From the NCBI GenBank assembly GCA_030428745.1, contig JAUIEG010000114.1, positions 1 through 7,775 on the forward strand: a stretch of DNA of 7,775 nucleotides, given 5' to 3'. Below, piece after piece: positions 1 through 5,732 of this stretch; the first letter of the stretch is position 1, and each line of letters opens with the position of its first letter. The notes under the pieces were generated by a model. It was not told the DNA's origin and searched no databases. It saw nothing but the letters and a program-made list of their open reading frames with translations. This stretch comes from Alphaproteobacteria bacterium (GTDB taxonomy: Bacteria; Pseudomonadota; Alphaproteobacteria; Caulobacterales; Parvularculaceae). Position numbers and translations under genes: made by a program.

Positions 1-336
1 GAGTAGGAGAGCGAGGGCGGCAGGCGCGGCCTGAATGAACAGGATTGTCGGCTTTGCAGTGATAGCGCCGAATATTCCGGCGGCCAGCACGCATAGCAAA
101 AAGAATATCACGACATCGGTTTTGCGGGCGATCACACCCCATAATAAGCCGACTGCGAGGAAGCCATTATAAAGGCCCTGATTGGCGGCCAGCGCGGCGG
201 TTTCCGCCGATTGCTGCGGCGTCATGGAAAATATCTTTTGGCCGACGGGGTGATCCCAGTAGAACATTTCGAGCGCCAGAAAGCCGAAATGCAACAGCGC
301 GACAATGATAACGGCCAGTGCAGCAAGAAATCGCAT
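1..336 (-). CDS. DUF1304-like small integral membrane protein (3' end cut by window edge)
   Basis: Read on the minus strand, an ATG at 336-334 opens a frame that stays open for 112 codons to the window edge. The protein is very hydrophobic, with likely membrane segments near residues 4-22, 52-68, 72-90 and 95-112. It carries a family-like LEMFYWDHPVGQKIF stretch near residue 22 and AANQGLYNGFLAVGLLWG near residue 50, which I recognise from the DUF1304 (COG3759) family. That family is usually about 115-125 residues long, so only a few C-terminal residues should be missing. A GGGGA sequence about 8 bases before the ATG is a fair ribosome binding site. The molecular function of the family is unknown. 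It is the last visible member of a minus-strand group headed by the SixA-like gene, with 63 bp separating it from the truncated frame upstream. Confidence 0.8.
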   Translation of the reverse strand, partial: MRFLAALAVIIVALLHFGFLALEMFYWDHPVGQKIFSMTPQQSAETAALAANQGLYNGFLAVGLLWGVIARKTDVVIFFLLCVLAAGIFGAITAKPTILFIQAAPAALALLL

Positions 337-399
337 ATGAACGTCCCCATTCTTTTGCCGCACTCTAAACGTCTTGTGCGTTCTCCGCCATTTTCTGTT

Positions 400-564
400 T
401 CACAAGGTTAGAGGCTTGAGGTCCGGGCGCTTTGCGATGAGCCAGAAGGCGGCGGCCCAGTGAGCGCCATGGGTCCATTCCGCCTTCGGCAGGTTCGCCG
501 CGGCAAACCCCTCGCCGATGCGGATCACCTCGGCTTCGTTGTTATAGTGATAAAGAGCCGCCAT
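400..564 (-). pseudogene. Probable 3'-truncated conserved gene (N-terminal stump)
   Basis: An ATG at 564-562, preceded by GGGCGAG, opens a frame of 54 codons that ends at TGA 402-400. The product contains EVIRIGEGF and LPKAEWTHGAHWAAAFWLI, followed by KRPDL and then an abrupt end. From memory, a conserved alphaproteobacterial protein of unknown function, usually about 140-150 residues, starts with the same GEGF...LPKxxWTHxAHxAxxxWLL pattern and continues well beyond this point. Only 63 bp separate this stop from the next gene, so the missing two thirds cannot lie nearby in another frame. A deletion that fused the 5' part to unrelated sequence is the simplest reading. Alternatively it is a genuine 54-residue protein. 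The frame lies in the same register as the SixA-like gene, whose stop is 39 bp upstream. Confidence 0.5.
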
Positions 565-603
565 CGCTCGCCCGCCATAAACGCGCTTGGCTCTATAGGC
601 GGT

Positions 604-1125
604 TTATCGTCGATGCAAATCTTTTGGCCGCGTAAAGCCGGTCAGACGTCCGACATTAAATTCTGCGCCGCGCCAGGCGTCGATATCGAATTCGAACGAC
701 GCCAGGGCGCCTTTCGGAAATTTCTTTGTCACGCGTTTAAGAGCGCCGGCGTCGCCGGTGGTTGGCGCAGCGAGGTTTACCGCAAGGTCGTGAAATCCGG
801 GATTGTGCCCGACGACAAGAACGTGATCGGACGACTCGGGCAGCGCTTTGATGGCCGCAAGGATTTGCTCCGCCGAGGCGTGGTAGATCGCCGGATTGAG
901 TATCGTTTCTTTCAGGTCTGGCAAGCGGGCGCAGTCAAGGGTTTCGCGGGTTCTGGCGGAAGGCGAGCACAAAACAATGTCGGGAAGCGGTTCGCGCTTC
1001 GCCAGAAACGCGCCCATCAGCTTGGCGTCCTCGCGTCCACGGGGCGTCAGTGGCCGGTCGAGGTCCTGGATCCCCGGCGTAGCGTCGGCCGCCTCGGCAT
1101 GGCGTAAGAGAGAAACCCGCTTCAT
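604..1125 (-). CDS. SixA-like histidine phosphatase family protein
   Basis: This is a phosphohistidine or phosphoester phosphatase of the histidine (phosphoglycerate mutase-like) superfamily, the branch that includes SixA. With the start at ATG 1125-1123 the protein has 173 residues. The catalytic LLRHAEA motif is at residues 6-12, with His9 as the expected phospho-acceptor. A CSPSARTRET block follows near residue 53, and the second catalytic His107 is in VVGHNPG. The frame extends 13 codons further upstream to 1164, but those residues precede the usual start of the fold (MKRVSLLRHAEA), so the later ATG is preferred. No strong Shine-Dalgarno is visible. In E. coli SixA acts on histidine-containing phosphotransfer proteins; whether this one does is inference. 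It is divergent from rnpB and probably co-transcribed with the two downstream minus-strand frames. Confidence 0.85.
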   Translation of the reverse strand: MKRVSLLRHAEAADATPGIQDLDRPLTPRGREDAKLMGAFLAKREPLPDIVLCSPSARTRETLDCARLPDLKETILNPAIYHASAEQILAAIKALPESSDHVLVVGHNPGFHDLAVNLAAPTTGDAGALKRVTKKFPKGALASFEFDIDAWRGAEFNVGRLTGFTRPKDLHRR

Positions 1126-1179
1126 ATCGGATCTATAAGGGGTATCACCGGCCCCGTGAACCACGGGAGGGCGTGAGCC

Positions 1180-1208
1180 TTGACCTCGCCCTCCTGGACG
1201 GCCACATC
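1180..1208 (+). promoter_or_regulatory. Putative rnpB promoter
   Basis: TTGACC at 1180-1185 is a good -35 element. After exactly 17 bases, CACATC at 1203-1208 is a weak -10. This would place the start of transcription near 1215, which is the first base of the P1 helix of RNase P RNA. The agreement in position supports the call; the -10 is poor by E. coli standards, as is common in alphaproteobacteria. Confidence 0.45.
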
Positions 1209-1214
1209 ACTCCC

Positions 1215-1600
1215 CGCCAGACGGTCGGACGGTCGCGGACGGCATATGCCGCACGAGGAAAGTCCGGGCTCCATGGAGACAAGGCGCCGGGTAACGCCCG
1301 GCCGGGTTATCCCTGAAAATGGGTGACTTGAGGGAAAGCGCCACAGAGAACAAACCGCCTCTTTTAGAGGTAAGGGTGAAAAGGTGCGGTAAGAGCGCAC
1401 CGCCGGCCCAGCAATGGGACGGGCATGGCAAGCCCCGCCTGGAGCAAGACCGAATAGGGATGGCGCGCCCCGTTGGGGCAGGCGTGTTTCCGCGCCGAGC
1501 CGTCCGGGTTGGTTGCTTGAGCGCGTCAGCAATGGCGCGCCTAGAGGAATGGCCGTCCCTTCGCAAGAAGGACAGAACCCGGCTTACAGACCGTCTGGCG
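1215..1600 (+). ncRNA. rnpB: RNase P RNA, bacterial type A
   Basis: This is the catalytic RNA of ribonuclease P, which trims the 5' leader from precursor tRNAs together with the RnpA protein. The ends are set by a perfect 12-bp P1 helix between 1215-1226 and 1589-1600. Conserved cores are present in order: GAGGAAAGTCCGGGCTCC at 1255-1272 (P4 5' strand), the CACAGAGAACAAACCGCC block at 1342-1359, the GGTGAAAAGGTGCGGTAAGAG region from about 1375, GGAGCAAGACCGAATAGGG from 1441, and ACAGAACCCGGCTTACAG at 1572-1589 (P4 3' strand). The length of about 386 nt is normal for type A. The loop expected to pair with the tRNA 3' end reads GGC at 1427-1429 instead of GGT. A T-rich TTTATTTTG directly after P1 may help end transcription. 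yajQ starts 72 bp downstream. Confidence 0.97.
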
Positions 1601-1616
1601 TTTATTTTGCCTTGCT

Positions 1617-1639
1617 TGCGGGAGCGCCTGAATCCCGCG
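1617..1639 (+). other. Hairpin between rnpB and yajQ
   Basis: GCGGGA at 1618-1623 can pair with TCCCGC at 1633-1638 across a 9-base loop, with a T-G wobble adding one more pair. No T-tract follows, so it is not a classical terminator. It could be a processing or stability element between the RNase P RNA and the yajQ message, or it could be chance. A GANTC site (GAATC, 1630-1634) overlaps it. Confidence 0.3.
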
Positions 1640-1671
1640 AAGAGTTGAAGAAACAGAAATGAGACAAGCCT

Positions 1672-2157
1672 ATGCCCTCTTTTGACATTGTTTCCGAAGT
1701 TGATCTTTCCGAAGCGGACAACGCCATTCAAAATGTGACGCGTGAAATTTCGACGCGTTATGATTTCAAGGGATCGAAGTCGACCGTCGAATTGAAAGAC
1801 GGCGTCATCACGATCTTTGCCGATGACGACATGAAGCTCCGTCAGATGCATGAAATTCTGCAAGGCAACATGCAAAAGCGCGGCATCGAGCCGGGCTCTC
1901 TCGACTATCAGAAGGAAGAGCCGGCCGCGGGACAATCCGTGCGCCAGCAGGTGAAGATCAAGGAAGGCATCGACAAGGAACTCGCCAAGAAAATCGTCAA
2001 GGCGATCAAGGGCGAAAAATTGAAGGTGCAGGTCGCGATCCAGGGCGAGGAGCTGCGCGTCACCGGTAAAAAGCGCGACGACCTTCAGGAGGTGATCGCC
2101 TTCGTCAAGGGAATGAAGCTCGAACAGCCTCTCCAATACCAGAATTTCCGGGATTGA
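1672..2157 (+). CDS. yajQ: YajQ family nucleotide (cyclic di-GMP)-binding protein
   Basis: The 161-residue product starts MPSFDIVSEVD and has the family hallmarks: NAIQNVTREISTRYDFKGSKS near residues 19-39, a central acidic FADDDMK segment, the LDYQKEEPA linker and the QVKIKEGIDKELAKKIVKAIK helix near residues 105-125. The length matches the family norm of about 160-163. YajQ proteins are small soluble cytosolic proteins made of two ferredoxin-like halves. Some members bind cyclic di-GMP and act with transcription factors in virulence control, while others have been reported to bind nucleic acids or nucleotides. Which role applies here cannot be read from sequence. The start ATG at 1672 matches the family N-terminus, although no strong ribosome binding site precedes it. 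It may be read through from rnpB. Confidence 0.95.
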   Translation: MPSFDIVSEVDLSEADNAIQNVTREISTRYDFKGSKSTVELKDGVITIFADDDMKLRQMHEILQGNMQKRGIEPGSLDYQKEEPAAGQSVRQQVKIKEGIDKELAKKIVKAIKGEKLKVQVAIQGEELRVTGKKRDDLQEVIAFVKGMKLEQPLQYQNFRD

Positions 2158-2233
2158 GCGCCACTCGGCGCCTTCATATCTGCCCGGTGGCCTAGGCTTT
2201 TCCGGCGGTGTCGGCTAAGACCGGAGGCGAGGA

Positions 2234-2494
2234 ATGGAGAGATCAATGGCCGAACTGGAACCGACCCTGCTCGAGATTATCAAGGACCATGCGGTAGGGC
2301 TCACAGGCGAGCTCAGTCGTGAAACGCCGATCGCAGATCTTGGTATCGATTCCTTTTCCGTCGTCGAAATCATTTATGAGGTTGAGGAGAAACTTGGCGT
2401 AGAGGTGCCGTTCAACGCCAATGAAAATCCGTTCGGCGATATGGCGACCGTTGGCGATCTGATCGACGCTCTCGACAAGCTTATCAAGAAATAG
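2234..2494 (+). CDS. Acyl carrier protein, NodF-like
   Basis: This acidic protein of 86 residues carries the phosphopantetheine attachment motif LGIDSFSVVEI, with Ser40 as the modified residue (numbered from ATG 2234). Four-helix ACP features follow, including EVEEKLGVEVPF and a C-terminal VGDLIDALDKLI helix. It would carry acyl chains as thioesters in the cytosol. Two starts are possible. ATG 2234 has GGAGG 6 bases upstream (2223-2227), while ATG 2246 (MAELEP) has GGAGA 5 bases upstream (2236-2240). It sits 23 bp before a ketosynthase gene and is almost certainly its partner. The divergent sequence and the pairing recall NodF/NodE rather than the housekeeping AcpP, which normally sits beside fabG/fabF. 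This suggests a dedicated acyl product, not bulk fatty acid synthesis. The product is unknown. Confidence 0.9.
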   Translation: MERSMAELEPTLLEIIKDHAVGLTGELSRETPIADLGIDSFSVVEIIYEVEEKLGVEVPFNANENPFGDMATVGDLIDALDKLIKK

Positions 2495-2517
2495 ATGCAA
2501 GGCATGGCCCACCCCCA

Positions 2518-3726
2518 ATGAGTAGAAATATTGTCGTTACGGGACTGGGCGCGGTCACGCCGCTGGGCGCCAGCGTTGCAGCGTTTCGCGATGGGCTTTT
2601 TGCTGGCCGCTGCGCCATTCAGGAACGGGAATACAGCGCCGACAGATTTTCGCTGAGTGTTCCTGTTGCGCCGATCGACGGTCTCGAAGACCGCATCAAG
2701 GAATTAAGCCCGCAGCTCATGCGCGCCGACCGGTTCTCCCAGCTTGCGGCGCTCGCTGCGGAAGAGGCGGCTGCACAGTCGGGTCTTGAGTTTGATGAAG
2801 CGCTGGGTGCTCGCACAGCCTGCATCATCGGCACAGGGATTGGCGGACAATCCACCTTCGACGCCGGATACGTAGCGATGCTTTGCCGCGAACGCCGCCC
2901 ACATCCGCTGACCATTCTTAAAATCATTCCCAACGCCGCCGCCAGTCATCTTACGATTAAATATGGCGTTCGTGGCCCGGCTTTTGCGGTTTCAAGCGCC
3001 TGCGCCACCGGAGCCCATGCGATCGGCGTCAGCGCGGAGCTGATCAAATCCGGCGCCGCCGACGTCGCCTTTGCAGGCGCGAGTGAGGCGATCCTCTGCT
3101 ATGGCGCGCTTGAGGCCTGGAAGGCGATGCATATCCTCTCCGACGAGACTTGTCGGCCGTTTTCGAAAAACCGCAAAGGCCTTGTGATTGGTGAAGGCGC
3201 GGGGGTGCTCATTCTTGAAGAAGAAGAGCATGCCAAAAAGCGCGGCGCCGACATTCTGTGCCGTTTATCGGGCTTCGGCATGAACGCCGATGGCAAGGAC
3301 ATGATCAATCCTGACGTCAATGGCGCTGCGGGCGCCATGAAACTCGCTCTCAAAGACATTTCCATCGACGACCCGTCGCGCGTTTACGTCAACGCCCACG
3401 GTACGGGGACGCTTCTGAACGATCCGACAGAAACGAAGGCGATCCGCTCTGTCTTCGGCGCCGGCGCCGATGCGCTTGCTGTTTCCTCCACCAAGTCCAT
3501 GCACGGGCATCTCTTGGGCGCCGCTGGCGGCATTGAGGCGATCGCGGCGATCCTCGCCCTGCGCGAAGGCATTGTTCCGCCCACGGTCAATTATGACGAA
3601 GCCGATCCGGAATGCGACCTTGACTATGTGCCCAATAAAGCAAGAGAGCGCGACATTGCTGTCGCGCTCTCCAATTCATTTGCGTTTGGCGGCCTGAACG
3701 CTGTTACGGCGTTCGAAAAAGCCTAG
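2518..3726 (+). CDS. Beta-ketoacyl-ACP synthase (KAS II / FabF-NodE type)
   Basis: This 402-residue decarboxylating condensing enzyme extends an acyl-ACP by two carbons using malonyl-ACP. The complete Cys-His-His triad is visible: Cys162 in SSACATG, His294 in NAHGTGT and His331 in STKSMHGHLLGAAGG, with the conserved Lys326. The N-terminal VVTGLGAVTPLG and C-terminal ALSNSFAFGGLNA (the usual FGFGG-type loop) are intact, so the enzyme should be active. The length is slightly below FabF (about 410-415). The start at 2518 fits the family N-terminus, but the upstream sequence is a weak ribosome binding site, so translation may be coupled to the ACP 23 bp upstream. The dedicated ACP neighbour suggests a specialised elongation such as NodE-like unusual acyl chains. 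This is inference, and a second FabF for membrane lipids is the alternative. The gene ends inside a bidirectional terminator. Confidence 0.92.
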   Translation: MSRNIVVTGLGAVTPLGASVAAFRDGLFAGRCAIQEREYSADRFSLSVPVAPIDGLEDRIKELSPQLMRADRFSQLAALAAEEAAAQSGLEFDEALGARTACIIGTGIGGQSTFDAGYVAMLCRERRPHPLTILKIIPNAAASHLTIKYGVRGPAFAVSSACATGAHAIGVSAELIKSGAADVAFAGASEAILCYGALEAWKAMHILSDETCRPFSKNRKGLVIGEGAGVLILEEEEHAKKRGADILCRLSGFGMNADGKDMINPDVNGAAGAMKLALKDISIDDPSRVYVNAHGTGTLLNDPTETKAIRSVFGAGADALAVSSTKSMHGHLLGAAGGIEAIAAILALREGIVPPTVNYDEADPECDLDYVPNKARERDIAVALSNSFAFGGLNAVTAFEKA

Positions 3727-3750
3727 CCCAATCTAGGCCGCGGCCTTTTT
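3716..3750. terminator. Bidirectional terminator between the ketosynthase and the small membrane protein
   Basis: GCCTAG (3721-3726) and CTAGGC (3733-3738) form a perfect 6-bp stem around a 6-base loop. On the minus strand the stem is followed directly by five T (complement of 3716-3720), a standard Rho-independent terminator for the membrane protein gene. On the plus strand a second short palindrome (GGCCGCGGCC, 3736-3745) precedes TTTTT at 3746-3750 and can end the ketosynthase transcript. Both TAG stop codons lie inside the hairpin arms. Confidence 0.65.
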
Positions 3751-4083
3751 CGGCGACATCCCGTGAATGCCCGCCCGCATCCAGCGGAAACCGCCGATCA
3801 TCAGCACCAGTCCGATATACCGAACGATGTAAATGCCGATGTCGGCTTTGAACGTTTTCGCCATACCGGCGATCGCCGCATAAACGGATTGCAGCTCCGC
3901 GCCCGATGCGCCCATGGCCGCGATCGGCCAGACCGTACGGTCGATAAGAAGGGCCAAAAGGCCGGCTTTCCAGATGTTGCCGTTGCCTTGGGCGAACATG
4001 GCGAACAGGAAAGCAAGGATCACAGCGCGAGGCAGATCTGCGCCGGAAAAACCGATACCGATAATGTAATTGAGATCTTCCAT
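3733..4083 (-). CDS. Small membrane protein of unknown function
   Basis: I do not recognise this family. With the start at ATG 4083-4081 the product is 116 residues. That ATG is preceded by GGAGGAG 8 bases upstream, a strong ribosome binding site, so it is preferred over the ATG 9 codons earlier. Three hydrophobic stretches can be seen: about residues 19-33 (AVILAFLFAMFA), 37-60 (WKAGLLALLIDRTVWPIAAM) and 86-106 (IYIVRYIGLVLMIGGFRWM). The tail is basic and alanine-rich (SPKKAAA). It is therefore probably an inner membrane protein with three spans. It is transcribed alone, convergent with the ketosynthase and divergent from the Ada-like gene. A perfect palindrome lies 38 bp upstream of its start. 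Base composition is like its neighbours, so there is no sign of recent transfer. Confidence 0.75.
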   Translation of the reverse strand: MEDLNYIIGIGFSGADLPRAVILAFLFAMFAQGNGNIWKAGLLALLIDRTVWPIAAMGASGAELQSVYAAIAGMAKTFKADIGIYIVRYIGLVLMIGGFRWMRAGIHGMSPKKAAA

Positions 4084-4120
4084 TTGAGGATCTCCTCCGG
4101 ATTGTTGCACGGATATTTAG

Positions 4121-4142
4121 GCGCCATTAGGGTTAATGGCGC
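4121..4142. promoter_or_regulatory. Perfect 9-bp inverted repeat in a divergent promoter region (operator candidate)
   Basis: GCGCCATTA at 4121-4129 and TAATGGCGC at 4134-4142 are perfect inverted repeats separated by GGGT. They lie between the start codons of the divergent small membrane protein (4083) and the Ada-like gene (4212), in the only 128-bp gap the two share. A dimeric regulator site for one or both promoters is the most natural reading; a 5'-leader hairpin is the alternative. No clear T-tract follows on either strand, which argues against a terminator. Confidence 0.5.
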
Positions 4143-4211
4143 GTAAAAGAAGCGGGCCGGACCCGCAAGATTCGGGTGTCCCAGGGCGGTTTTTCCCGCA
4201 TAAATAGGCGC

Positions 4212-5084
4212 ATGAACGCAATTTCCTCCATACACCCGACCATTCGCCTCGAGGCTTTGGAGCCTGTGGCGAGGGCCATCGATTTCCTCACCGCCAATGC
4301 GGAAACCCACCCGGGGCTTGAGGAAACGGCGGCCCATGTGGGGCTCTCCCCGGCGCACTTCCAGCGCATGTTCAAGGCTGGAGCCGGTGTGTCGCCAAAG
4401 CGTTTCCTGCAATACCTCGCGGCGCAGGAAGCCAAACGCGCGCTGGCCGAGGGAGAGGATGTGTTATCCGCGTCTTTCTCGGCGGGGCTTTCCGGATCGT
4501 CGCGGCTTCACGATCTGTTTCTTGCCTCAGAGGCGATGACGCCGGGGGAATATCGCCGCCGTGGGCAGGGGCTTGTCATTCGTTACGCATTTCTTAACGG
4601 ACCGCTTGGTCGGGTCCTCATCGCGGCGACTGACAAAGGCGTCTGCTGGATGAGTTTCGCTGAAGACGGGGGTGACGACTTGCATCTCGCCGAGATGACC
4701 CATGATTGGGAAGCGGCGGAATTTATTCAGGACAGGGACTATATGGCGCCGTTCGCGGCGCAGGCTTTCGCCTTCGCGCTAAATCGCAAACTCGACGAGC
4801 CTTTGCGCCTTCATGTGCGCGGCACGAATTTCCAGTTGAAGGTCTGGGAAGCGCTATTGAGAATTCCTTATGGCGCACGTTGCACCTATGGCGACATTGC
4901 GTCCGGCATCGGCAAGCCAAAGGCCAATCGCGCAGTCGGCGCTGCCGTGGGCGCCAACCTCATCTCCGTCCTGATTCCGTGTCACCGGGTGATTTTATCG
5001 TCCGGCGTCATACATAATTATCGCTGGGGCGTCGCCCGCAAGAAAACGGTGCTGGCGATGGAAGAGGCGGTCAACGCCGCCTAA
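4212..5084 (+). CDS. Ada-like protein: AraC-type HTH fused to O6-methylguanine-DNA methyltransferase
   Basis: This 290-residue fusion has an AraC-family helix-turn-helix region at about residues 17-118 (LEETAAHVGLSPAHFQRMFK, then SPKRFLQYLAAQEAKRAL). The C-terminal half is an O6-alkylguanine-DNA alkyltransferase domain with the acceptor Cys257 in LIPCHRVI, the helix KVWEALLRIPYG before it, the conserved KPKANRAVG, and NYRWG after it. The enzyme moves methyl groups from damaged guanine to itself in a single-turnover reaction. Unlike E. coli Ada (354 residues), it has no N-terminal zinc domain with the phosphotriester-sensing cysteine. It therefore cannot be switched on in the classical Ada way; what the HTH responds to is unknown. 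Asn249 of the usual NP before the active site is followed by Leu instead of Pro. A GTG at 4176 could extend the protein by 12 residues, but ATG 4212 fits better. The stop overlaps the neighbouring convergent gene. Confidence 0.9.
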   Translation: MNAISSIHPTIRLEALEPVARAIDFLTANAETHPGLEETAAHVGLSPAHFQRMFKAGAGVSPKRFLQYLAAQEAKRALAEGEDVLSASFSAGLSGSSRLHDLFLASEAMTPGEYRRRGQGLVIRYAFLNGPLGRVLIAATDKGVCWMSFAEDGGDDLHLAEMTHDWEAAEFIQDRDYMAPFAAQAFAFALNRKLDEPLRLHVRGTNFQLKVWEALLRIPYGARCTYGDIASGIGKPKANRAVGAAVGANLISVLIPCHRVILSSGVIHNYRWGVARKKTVLAMEEAVNAA

Positions 5085-5590
5085 CTCGTAAACCTGAAAT
5101 GATTTCGCTCGCCCATATCTTCCGGCGGATCATCGGACAAATTGCCCTTCACGATGCGCCAGGCGAAAGCGAGCGGGTTACCTGAAGACGCCCAAATGGA
5201 TGCGTCTTCAAGTTTGAGTTGTAATAAGGTGAGGTTGGGGTCGTCCTTGCCTTCCGCATACCAGGCGGCGGCGATCGGGTTCCAGTATTCCTCGACCTTG
5301 GCGCGGTTGAGGTTCTCCACCAAGACACCGCTGGCGCAGGCGTGAAAGTGCCGGCTCTTTGATACGACCGTAAATATTGCTTTTCCGTCCGTAGCTTCTA
5401 TGGCGCCGAGCAGGTCAGAATCTTTTTCTGTGAAGAACCAGATGGAGCTATTGTCGGGGTCGCAATAGGGCGACATGGGCTGCAAATGCTGTCCGCTGCC
5501 CTCAACGCCAAGCATACCGGAATTGACGTCGTCGACTTCGCTCCAAAAAAGGGCTTCTGGGTTTTCGCGAGCTTTCTCAATATCCGACAT
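5081..5590 (-). CDS. Pyridoxamine 5'-phosphate oxidase-like general stress protein (GSP26 type)
   Basis: The 169-residue product starts at ATG 5590-5588 with GGAGA 7 bases upstream. The open frame continues further upstream to 5899, but that part crosses the ctrA terminator and the end of ctrA and is not coding. The protein follows the split-barrel FMN-binding layout of the COG3871 family. It opens with an N-terminal helix (EALFWSEVDDVNSGMLGVE), followed by QPMSPYCDPDNSSIWFFTEKDS (residues 37-58), a SGVLVENLNRAKVEEYWNP stretch (87-105), and a C-terminal WYAEGKDDPNLTLLQLKLEDASIW segment (110-133). Such proteins bind FMN or a deazaflavin and are often stress-induced; the substrate is unknown. 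It is convergent with the Ada-like gene, and the TAG stop (5083-5081) overlaps that gene's TAA. Its promoter must lie in the roughly 60 bp between its start and the ctrA terminator. Confidence 0.85.
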   Translation of the reverse strand: MSDIEKARENPEALFWSEVDDVNSGMLGVEGSGQHLQPMSPYCDPDNSSIWFFTEKDSDLLGAIEATDGKAIFTVVSKSRHFHACASGVLVENLNRAKVEEYWNPIAAAWYAEGKDDPNLTLLQLKLEDASIWASSGNPLAFAWRIVKGNLSDDPPEDMGERNHFRFTS

Positions 5591-5651
5591 AGAGGCGTCT
5601 CCGGTTCCTGCCGGACGATAACGCCAGCACTCAGCGGTGGTTCCAGAGGGC

Positions 5652-5691
5652 GACAAAAAACGCCCCGGATTTTTCCGGGGCGTTTCTTGTC
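5652..5691 (-). terminator. Strong Rho-independent terminator of ctrA
   Basis: CGCCCCGG (5661-5668) pairs with CCGGGGCG (5675-5682) around a 6-base loop. The flanks extend the pairing to about 18 bp with a single mismatch. On the minus strand the GC stem is followed by TTTTTT (complement of 5655-5660), correct for ending ctrA, whose stop is 43 bp upstream of the hairpin. On the plus strand TTTCTT follows (5683-5688), so it may work both ways. It separates ctrA from the downstream PNPOx-like gene. Confidence 0.85.
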
Positions 5692-5732
5692 GGTGCAAGG
5701 CTAGAATAAATGTCGCGTTGTTCGTGGGAGAC

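Noticed and set aside
460..1107. Long plus-strand reading frame of 215 codons opposite the SixA-like gene
   Set aside because: It is antisense to a clear phosphatase with intact catalytic motifs; the translated product has no recognisable family features.
1122..2136. Two long minus-strand reading frames (1122-1532 and 1207-2136) opposite rnpB and yajQ
   Set aside because: They run through the conserved RNase P RNA and antisense to yajQ; both are products of GC-rich antisense DNA.
2158..2172. Hairpin GCGCC / GGCGC after yajQ as a terminator
   Set aside because: Only 5 bp with no T-tract; too weak to call, so yajQ may read into the ACP gene.
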